Positions 63,947 through 64,000 of a stretch of 64,000 nt of DNA are shown piece after piece; positions within the stretch are counted from its first letter, which is position 1; every line of letters begins with the position of its first letter. The notes below the pieces were generated by a model that worked only from the letters and a program-made list of their open reading frames with translations, was not told the DNA's origin and did no database searches. The translations under genes and the position numbers were made by a program. The DNA comes from Leishmania mexicana MHOM/GT/2001/U1103 (lineage: Eukaryota; Euglenozoa; Kinetoplastea; Trypanosomatida; Trypanosomatidae). The DNA is taken from assembly GCF_000234665.1 (NCBI RefSeq), contig NC_018323.1, positions 534,573-598,572 on the forward strand, given 5' to 3'.

Positions 63947-64000
63947 CGAGCAGGGCGACAGCGATGAGTGTACTGACTATTCTTTCCGCTAGACCTTGCT
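63947..64000. other. Right window edge
   Basis: Too short to interpret. Confidence 0.3.

Overview
The window is nuclear DNA of a trypanosomatid, almost certainly Leishmania. The signs are GC-rich coding sequence, every credible gene on the + strand (one polycistronic cluster), no cis-introns, pyrimidine tract + AG trans-splice acceptors just before start codons, abundant (GT)n/(CA)n and C/T tracts, SIDER-like retroposons and a degenerate ingi/L1Tc-like element. The gene order (glycerol-uptake/MBOAT genes, PAP2 phosphatase, TATA-binding protein, cysteine peptidase A, MAP kinase 4) matches what I recall of the distal part of Leishmania chromosome 19. The cysteine peptidase A protein looks closest to the L. 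mexicana complex; the species call is inference from memory.

Layout. 1-6 kb: 3' end of an unknown gene, then a gene-poor stretch with a frameshifted MBOAT pseudogene. 5.8 kb: a small protein gene with a mitochondrial-type N terminus. 8-20 kb: MBOAT (GUP/HHAT-like) acyltransferase genes, namely a 5'-truncated copy, a nearly complete copy whose start is lost in a gap, and a divergent complete gene. 20.2-23.6 kb: a SIDER and a degenerate non-LTR retrotransposon in opposite orientation. 24-28 kb: a complete PAP2 lipid phosphatase and, after a gap, a second copy of its 3' two thirds. 29-31.6 kb: a small two-TM protein and a second gene with the 5.8 kb presequence. 33.8-49.6 kb: PDZ/coiled-coil protein, CDF metal transporter, TBP, RMD/TPR-like protein and a nucleotidyltransferase (TUTase), with two SIDERs and a retroelement fragment between them. 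50.8 kb: cysteine peptidase A. 53.3-57.9 kb: compositionally bizarre sequence with no recognisable gene. 58.5-63.1 kb: PIH1-domain protein, MAP kinase 4 and an Oxidored-like/FNR flavoprotein, all clearly poorer in GC than the rest.

Genome integrity. Each of the three 100-N gaps is bracketed by near-identical direct repeats whose edges fall in low-complexity DNA ((TG)n, (CG)n or C/T runs). Some of the apparent gene duplication may therefore be uncollapsed contig overlap or chimerism rather than real amplification.

How genes relate: co-transcription in trypanosomatids does not imply shared function. Still, the MBOAT genes (homologues of yeast GUP1, linked to GPI-anchor lipid remodelling) beside a PAP2 phosphatase make a lipid-metabolism cluster. 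SIDERs lie in several intergenic/3'UTR positions, where the family is known to affect mRNA stability and translation. I found no CRISPR, tRNA, rRNA or self-contained new system. The most unusual items are the 53.3-57.9 kb block, the drop in GC beyond 58.4 kb, the presequence shared by two unrelated small proteins, and the retroposon arrangement.
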